64,000 nucleotides of DNA from Girardinichthys multiradiatus (Eukaryota > Chordata > Actinopteri > Cyprinodontiformes > Goodeidae). Below are positions 57,310 to 64,000 of the stretch, in pieces. Location: NCBI RefSeq assembly GCF_021462225.1, contig NC_061812.1, positions 47,907,363-47,971,362 on the forward strand, given 5' to 3'. The notes below the pieces were generated by a model, which was not told where the DNA came from, did not search any database, and worked only from the letters and a program-made list of their open reading frames with translations. Both the position numbers and the translations under genes were made by a program. Positions within the stretch are counted from its first letter, which is position 1. Every line of letters starts with the position of its first letter.

Positions 57310-58735
57310 ATATTGAGCATGTCAACATTTTTCAATGTAAACATATTTCTATTAGGTCCATTGACATGAAATTCAGATGTTGGTATCAGCTCAAGTAATC
57401 CACACAAAGAAATCAATACAAATTTGACTATAATTAGATGATGTGAAATAAAGGAAAATGGCACAAGGAGTAACTACTGAAGATGTTACTAAAATGTGTT
57501 CAATACTACACAAAACCTTTAGGTAATGACAGCTTCTGCATGTCACATGTATGGAGAAACTAGTCCAATGCATTGCTCAGGTTAGGTTTTGACCCATTCT
57601 TCTACATACACTTTCTTCAAAACATAATGGTTCTGGTTGCCTCTTCTCTGTACTCTAATCTTCAGTTTTTCTATAGATTATTCAGCTGGATTTAAGTGGG
57701 GTGATTGGCTGGGCCCTTGGATTCAGTCCATAGTTCCCTTGGCTGTGAGTTTGGGATCAATGTCTTGCTGAAAAATCCAGTCTCGTTTCATCTTCAGATT
57801 TTGCATAAAATGGCCGTGTAAATTTCTTTGTTCATCCCTCCATTATATCAGATCAAACAGCTCCACACACAAAGCTGTTGGTATGGTGTTCTTAGGCTCA
57901 AACCATTCCTCCTTCAAACATGGTGTGTGAAGATAAATTCAAAGAGTTTCATTTGACCAGGCTTTCTTTTTTCCAGTATTTTCTTGACCTGTCTAAATGT
58001 TCAGCAAGAAACTCTAAATCAGCTTCAACATGCTTTTACTTCAGCAGTGGAGTCTTGTGTTGTGCGCGTGCATGAAGACTGTGGCATTTGAGCACTTTAC
58101 ATGGAAAAACTAGCCTGCTAATTACAGGGCGATCTTAAAGGCTGGGATTTTGGTCTCAGACAATTCTTTTGAATATTTTCTTTGACTCCTCTGTGAGACG
58201 TCTTGTGAGGAGCACCGGGTCATGGCAGGTTTACGGTGACAGATGTTCTCTCCATTTACAGATTAAGACCCTAGTGGTGCTCAGTGGGTTATTAAAAAGT
58301 TTAGGCATATATCTGTAACCAATCCCATCAGTATGTTTGCAACAGTAAGGTAGGTATTTGCCTTTATCCATCATGTGACGTTTTTGATTTGATACCTTGG
58401 TATTGGCGATACCTTTTATAGGCCACCAGTTAGCATTAAACCAGCTAATGTTGATTTTCACTGGATTGGACAGGTTTACTGTTAGATACTCACAGAGTTG
58501 ACCTGTTTCCTTTGCTTTCTGTATTATTTTACAGCTTCTTTTAATGTAACATACTAAATTGGAATGGCACAGGGAGTAAGTAAATACTTCCTGTGCCATT
58601 CCAATTTATTCCGTGTTACATATTTTACTGTCTAATTTGTTTGATTTTATGTGTATATGGATTACCTGTGTGGTTACGAACATCAGTGTGTATTTCATAC
58701 TATTAACCTCTTTGTATGTATTTAGTGAAAAATAT
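57310..58735 (-). mobile_element. Decayed Tc1-like element with long inverted ends, copy 1
   Basis: Left end blocks (GTCAACATTTTTCAATGTAA, ACACAAAGAAATCAATACAA, GGAAAATGGCACAAGGAG) reappear inverted at the right (GCCATTCCAATTTATTCCGT, GTTTGATTTTATGTGTATAT, GTATTTAGTGAAAAATATGC). The middle on the minus strand shows scattered Tc1 transposase remains (a CTTGCTGAAAAATCCAGTCT block, the QQD region). Outer termini are approximate. Confidence 0.7.
58542..58621. repeat. 30-bp inverted repeat near the element's right end
   Basis: ATGTAACA...AATTGGAATGGCACAGGGA and TTCCTGTGCCATTCCAATTT...TGTTACAT face each other across a loop of about 12 bases. The two arms match almost perfectly over AAATTGGAATGGCACAGGA. 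Confidence 0.8.
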
Positions 58736-59334
58736 GCAGCCATATTCGACATAAGTTTTCCCAGTTGTATAGCATACACACAGTCTGAAAAATTATGTAA
58801 TGTGATATCCGTCTGTCCGTCCAAGCTTACTTCATAATGATTTTATGTTAGACATTTTACAAATAATTGAAGGATTTTGAGTCAGTATGGCAGTTTGATG
58901 GGAAAATGTGAAGGAAACCTGTAAACAGTATATGAAAGCTTCAAGCAGCTGGAACACCGCCAGATTTTTCCATTTTAATATTTGCACCTTACACCTGTAT
59001 TTACCTGTAGTGTGTCTGCTGGGCACCACTTGAGGACTGTTTTTTAAATTCATTTAAATAATTTGCTCCTTTATGGAGTGTATGCACACAAAGGATGAGG
59101 GGTTTTGAGGCCATGAGTTAGCAGACAAAAATGAACATGTTTTTTTTCACTCTTCTAATAGGAATTGTAACTTGGCAAAGTAGAAACCAACATAAGAATG
59201 CCAGTGATTACATAAAACTTTCCAGTACTCGGATGTGCCATCCTGATCTCTAGCCAGTGTGGTGTAAATAGCATGCCTTCCTGCCTGGCTTTCCAGGTCA
59301 GACTATAGTATGAAGTAGGATTTTTACAAATATA

Positions 59335-60915
59335 TATAGTGGGTAAATAAGTATGGAACACATCAGTTAGTAAATACATTTCTAAATTGACCTGATATTC
59401 TCACCAGATGTCGTTAATAACCCCTCCAGTCCACAAATTCAAAGAAATCAAACCATAAATGTCCATAAGTTTGGTAATGTGATAAAACATGGAATAACAC
59501 AGAGAAAAGCTATTGAACATGCATACTGAAATGTATTTATGACTTCGTACAAACTCCTTTGTTGGTAATTAAAGCTGTATGATGCTCCTATTTTGAGAAA
59601 TGAATTGCATGCATTGCTCAGGTTTGCTTTTGGACTATTTTTCTACACGCTGTTCTTTCCATTGATGTTCTGTAGGATTCAGGTCAGGTGATTCATGTTC
59701 TATTGTAGCAGCTTTATTTTCTTCCTCTGAAGCCAACTGAGAGTTTCTTTGGATCTGGAGTTAGGCTCATTGTCTTTCTGAAACATCCAACCTCGCTTCA
59801 TTCTCATCATCCTGGTTGCCAGCAGATTTTTATCAAGACTATCTTGGTACATTTTTTCATTCATTCTTCTTATAATTATAAGAAGTCTGCCTGTGTCGAT
59901 GATGATAAACAGCCCCACACCATGATGTTCTCACCTCCAAACACTGTTAGTATGGTGTTTTTGGGGAGATATGCAGTGCCATTGACCTCCAAATATGGTG
60001 TGTGTTCTGGCTTCCCAAGAGTTCTAGTTTGGTCTCATCTGATCTGACAATATTCTTCCAGTGCTACACATGCTTGTTTAAAGGTTGTTCAGCAAACTTT
60101 AAATGCGCTTCAACCTGCTTCTTCTTCTCTTCTTCAGCAATAGAGTCTTGTGTTACGCATGCATACAGGTCATGGTGGGCAAGTGCGTTACCTATGTTTT
60201 TTTTAATTTATTTGCAACACCAAAGCAATTCATAGCAACACAAAGCAGAAATATTCAAAAGGAAGTGAAGAAAATTGCTTCCCTCATGGACCCATCCACT
60301 TAATTGATGCCTATGTTTTCTTTAAACAGTTGTAGCTGCTAATTCCAGGTGTTTCTGAAGTTCTCCATAATTGGTCCTTGGCTCTTGGACAACTTTTCTG
60401 ATATTTCCTTTCATTTGTCTTTCTGAATTCCTGTGGGGAGCCCTGGGCTGGGATTCATGTTGTAATAATTTTCACTTTACTTCAGAATTATGGCCTCAAC
60501 AGTGTTAGCTGAAACCTTAAGTAGTTTAGAAATTGTTCTGTAATCAAAACCATCAGTGTTTTTGCAGCAATAAGGTTGCAAAGATCTTAAGAGAGCAAAC
60601 TGGTTTTATCCATCATGAAATGTTTCTTGTGTGACACCTTGGTAATGACACACCTCTTCATTGGCCATCAGTTGACATTGAACCAGCTGATATTAATTTG
60701 ACTTCTTCCAAATTACTGATAGATTTCCAGGAATTTGGGACCTCCCTTTTTTTAATGCATTTAATAAATCCCCCTGTGTTTTTCCATGTTATGACATGTA
60801 ACTTAATCTGTGGATATTTGGGGTTTGAATTCTTTGTTTGTGATGGCTGGATGGGTTGTTACCCACATTTTGCTGGAATTTCAGGTCAATAGCCATTTCG
60901 AAATATATTAACTTT
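59335..60915 (-). mobile_element. Decayed Tc1-like element with long inverted ends, copy 2
   Basis: It begins TATAGTGGGTAAATAAGTAT with CAAAGAAATCAAACCATAAA and AACATGGAATAACACAGAG. Near 60775-60915 the inverse blocks appear (CTGTGTTTTTCCATGTTATG, GGGTTTGAATTCTTTGTTTG, GGTCAATAGCCATTTCGAAA). The minus strand at 59700-59918 reads FQKDNEPNSRSKETLSWLQR, a damaged QQDNDPKH block with the second Asp. Related to 57310-58735. Confidence 0.8.
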
Positions 60916-61324
60916 AAGATATTGGTGATGTGTCCTTATTTTATCTGCTGTATGACTTTGTAAAAATATATGCATCTACTTTTCTTCAGTTCCTTTATGA
61001 ACAATTTAGACATTATTGTAGCTTTATTTGTATTTTTGTTTTCTTCTAAGGCCACCTAAATACAATTTATAATTTATTCTTATTTTAAATATCTCAATCT
61101 ATAATGTGACTAGTGGTCTTATCAAGCACAATTGTTTCAAATGATGCTAGTTGAATTGAAGAAAAGCCCTAAAGATAACGATTTAACAGAGTTGAAATAA
61201 ACCAACTGACAAGACATACAAGCATCAAGTTAAGAACCCAGAAAGAATAGTCTAATTCAGTTCCAGTTTGGTACACATGAAGACCAGAGATCGGGGTGTT
61301 TAATGACTCGATTTCATGTAGTTT

Positions 61325-62390
61325 GTTACAGGGCATTCCTTACAGTGGAGACCAGGCTCTGTACAAGCAGGCCAGAAAAAAAACTGACCAAAGAGGTTAG
61401 GGCAGCTAAGTGAAGCTACAGCAAGACATCAGTTTAGATCGATCTGCAGGACATCAGCAACTACAGGAGCTCATCACCCAACTCACAGAGGAACCCTTGT
61501 CTGACAGAGAGCCTTAACACCTTCTACTGTAACTTTAAAAAACAGGTGTTCTCACCTCTCATCAACTAGTCCACAAAAGCTCTTTCTGCACCAACCACCC
61601 TCTTCTCGCCAGACCCCTGCCTGCAAGAAAGATCCCTGAGGAAGATGTAAATAGGCTCGTTCACTGTCAGATGATCAAGAAAGCTCAAGGACCTGATGGC
61701 ATGTTCCTCTCCTTCCTGAGAGCCTGCACTGACTAACTGGCCCCCATTGTCATTCAGATCTTCAACAAGTCTCTGGAGCTGTGTGACGTTCTCTCCTGTT
61801 TCAAATGCTCCACCATCATCCTGGTCCCCAAGAAACGCATCATCGTGGGGTTAATTGACTACAGGACTGTTGCTCTGACTTCTCTAGTCATGAAATCCTT
61901 TCATGTCTGACCCATCTGAAGGACATCACAGGTCCCTTGCCGGACCTCCTGCAGTTTGCTTACTAGGTGAACAGGTCGGAAGATGATGCAGTTAATTTGG
62001 GACTACACTTCATCCTGCACCACCTTGACCGCCCAGCTCACAGTGTCAGCCTCCACATATCAGTGGATTAACAGCTTTCTGACTAATTGGCAGAAGCAGG
62101 GGAAGCTGGGAAGCATCTTCTCCTGCACAACAACCATCAGCATTGGCGCCCCCAGGGGTGTGCTATGTCACTTCTCCTCTACCATTACACAAATGACTGC
62201 ACCTCCACCTCAGTGGACCTGTGAAACTCCTGAAGCTCTCCGATGTCTCCACTGTCATTGGTCTGATACAGAACAATGATGAGTCTGCAAACAGACATGA
62301 GGTGGATTGGCTGGTCCACTGGTGCATTTAGAACCTCCTGGAGCTTAACCTGCTCAAGACAAAAGATTGATTGGAAATATTGTTGTGTTA
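61325..62390 (+). mobile_element. LINE relic, Rex1/CR1/L2 group
   Basis: The plus strand carries IPEEDVNRLVHCQMIKKAQG then PDGMFLSFLRACTD (linker and RT start), IFNKSLELCDVLSCFK, TIILVPKKRIIVGLIDYRTV and ALTSLVMKSF. After frame changes come FILHHLDRPAHSVSLHISVD- and GAPRGVLCHF-like remains of motifs A and B at 61980-62180. EVDWLVHWCI near 62300 is a later block. Stops are frequent. No 3' tail was seen. Confidence 0.85.
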
Positions 62391-62676
62391 CATATATTTA
62401 CACAGGGTTTTCTTATTAAGATAATATCATACCAGCCTTTGCTCCCTCTCATAGAAGGTACCAACCTCTAATAAGCCACACGAAACTTAATGTTAAGTAG
62501 TGAATAAGTAAAATAAAATTCCAGGTGTTTGTCTCTATTTTCTTTTTTCAAACCTCCTCTTGCATAAGATGGTGTTTAAAGTGTTTCTTGCCATATCTCC
62601 TGTTGTGGACTCCCTGTGTGCAGAAGGCAGTCCTCGCTGTCTCTGATGCCTCTCATATTGTTATGTCTGTGTGCAG

Positions 62677-62785
62677 CTGCCGTGGTTGTGTGCTGAGCAA
62701 ATGGGGCTGTAACTGGTGCGTTCACCAGCACTCTTGTACCCACAAGCCCATGTGTGAGGAAGGCGTGATCATCTACAACCAACAT
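62677..62785 (+). CDS. plxnb1: plxnb1 coding exon 8: PSI-2 domain
   Basis: Reads (P)CRGCVLSKWGCNWCVHQH then SCTHKPMCEEGVIIYNQH, residues 653-689. The C-x2-C-V-x-S-x-W-G-C-N-W-C-V-x2-H-x-C-T-H pattern is the second PSI repeat, nearly invariant among plexins. Acceptor TATGTCTGTGTGCAG, donor CAT-GTAAGT, phase 0 out. Confidence 0.95.
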
Positions 62786-63214
62786 GTAAGTTACAGTGTG
62801 CTGAAAAGTAAAGGAGCAATCTGACATGCTGCAGCCTGACTCCCTGCACCTCAGGCCACTTCATGTGAAACACAATCACATTCATTGCGCCAAAAACATT
62901 TCACCTCAATGCTTTGAAACTTCAGAACTTGCCCATAAACTGTAAACATCTATTTATTCACAACCATTTTTTTCTTTGTTTGACACCATGGGCACATTGT
63001 TTCACATCTACAACTTTTCCAAGTAAAACCAACTAACTAATGTTTGATTGTCCTTTGCTACATATTTTAGTTCCAGTTAGACTCCAAATTACTTCTGCTA
63101 ATATGTCTGTGCATGCATTTAACACAATTATATTGAGTTATATTTTCCATTTTTCTTTAAGTTTTTATTTGTCTCCTCCTCCCCTCATGTGTTTCCCTCT
63201 CCTCCACTCCTCAG
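62786..63214 (+). other. plxnb1 intron
   Basis: 429 bp, GTAAGT...CCACTCCTCAG with a long pyrimidine tract. No repeat recognised. Confidence 0.9.
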
Positions 63215-64000
63215 TTTAAACTCCCCACATCTTCTCCTCCCACCACCAAAACTAGAAAAGTCATCTCAACCTCTGCTACCACAGCGGCTGCGGCAACAAC
63301 ACTCACCATGACAACAGCCACAACTCTTTTCACTACAACTTCATCATCTACTGCCACTACTACAAGCCTTGTTCCCGTCACTACGGTAACAAGTCGGGAG
63401 CTAACTACCTCAGGCCCACACAGCACAGCTGCCAGGCCTGAAGCAGACACCTGCCACCTTACAATGCCCCCTCAGCCTTCCAGCACAGCTCTGCCCCCAG
63501 ACCTTTCTAGCAATAGCCAAAGTTACACTGCAGCGGTTGAGCTCGTCATTGTCACTCAAAGTAAGTCTGAAGAACCTACAGTCATGCCAAATGTGGCTGT
63601 GGCAGCAGCAGAGTTGCTGCCCATCACTGGGTCTGATGGTCTTAGTGGAGATCAGGAGCCTGTGATGCCTCTGATCATCTCAGATTCCTCCACCCTGAAA
63701 GTGGTGACAATGTCGCCCTCTAGGGACACCCAGGAAGCTGAGGATACTCTGAACATGGCAGAGCCTCCCACACTGGCTTCACCTGATGCTCCTGTGCCCA
63801 CATCTGTCTCTGTCAGGGAACCAGCTGTCACTGAGCCTTCTGTTAACCTGGACGTGACCCATATTCCCACTCTAAGCAAAGCAGGAGCCCCAGGAACTGA
63901 CCCTGACCTGACCATGAAGTCAAAACAAGTAGACAAGCTGCCTGAGGATGCTGCACTGGCAGAAGAGGACACAACAACACTTTCAGCTCCTACAGTTCTC
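63215..64000 (+). CDS. plxnb1: plxnb1 coding exon 9 (partial): Ser/Thr/Pro-rich segment
   Basis: Open for 262 codons to the end of the window with no stop (residues 690-951). Residues 690-760 are mostly Thr, Ser and Ala (TSATTAAAATTLTMTTATTL, FTTTSSSTATTTS), followed by a Pro/Ser/Glu-rich stretch (VTMSPSRDTQEAEDTLNMAE, PTLASPDAPVPTSVSVREPA). This mucin-like insert after PSI-2 is a feature that sets plexin-B1 apart from the shorter B2 and B3, which is why B1 is preferred. It should carry many O-linked sugars on the extracellular stalk. Acceptor CTCCACTCCTCAG. The donor lies outside the window. Confidence 0.88.

Larger units (their letters stand above)
57216..62676 (+). other. plxnb1 intron with decayed Tc1 elements and LINE
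   Basis: 5.46-kb intron, GTAAGT...TCTGTGTGCAG. Two related, decayed Tc1-like elements and a LINE relic occupy most of it. The parts 58740-59330, 60920-61320 and 62390-62676 have no recognised repeat. Confidence 0.88.

Noticed and set aside
63652..63972. Minus-strand ORF of 106 codons
   Set aside because: It is the complement of the Ser/Thr/Pro-rich plexin exon; low-complexity codons lack stops on both strands.
1..64000. A new defence, biosynthetic or other multi-gene system
   Set aside because: The only real host gene seen is plexin-B. All other coding remains are recognisable transposable-element enzymes, mostly inactivated.

Overview
The window is vertebrate nuclear DNA, almost certainly from a teleost fish. 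It has a spliced gene with GT-AG introns, and dense teleost-type repeats: Tc1/mariner elements in several families, tRNA-headed SINEs, Rex1/CR1/L2-type LINE remains, and DIRS, Harbinger and LTR scraps. No bacterial-style operon, tRNA gene, rRNA gene or CRISPR array is present. The species cannot be named from the sequence.

Layout. Positions 1-34,441 hold no protein-coding exon that I can support; this is upstream intergenic DNA or a long 5' intron filled with repeats. The main elements there are a DD36E Tc1-like copy (5196-6461), two mutually truncated elements (9354-10050 and 10051-11314), an antisense LINE (about 11340-12640), a DIRS-like fragment (about 13290-13480), a 5'-complete but internally deleted LINE (24490-27700) split by a second DD36E copy, a near-intact DD34E element (27875-29472) and a full-length DD38E element (31925-33528).

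From 34,442 to the end lies the 5' half of a plus-strand plexin-B gene, best matched to plexin-B1 (plxnb1). A probable non-coding exon (34442-34492) is followed by nine coding exons whose phases join without conflict: 35240-36385, 42051-42233, 43487-43615, 43885-43985, 45750-45882, 52202-52358, 57107-57215, 62677-62785 and 63215 onward. Together they give 951 codons: signal peptide, a complete sema domain, PSI-1, the following linker, PSI-2, and the start of a long Ser/Thr/Pro-rich segment still open at base 64,000. The IPT, transmembrane and intracellular GAP parts lie beyond the window.

The introns carry much of the transposon load: a TIR element that seems to have donated a 175-bp copy to a Tc1 relic 1.3 kb away; a LINE at 46485-47625; a Tc1-like element containing two SINE-type insertions (47693-49407); a Tc1-like element containing a nested DD41D-spaced mariner (49568-51568); a third DD36E copy in sense orientation 86 bp after a splice donor (52445-53689); and two decayed Tc1-like elements with long inverted ends (57310-58735, 59335-60915).

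I did not find a new defence, biosynthetic or regulatory system. What merits follow-up is the transposon biology (catalytic spacings, transposase code inside inverted repeats, a stop codon shared between copies, nesting), one apparent template-switch insertion, and the start-codon arrangement of the plexin gene.
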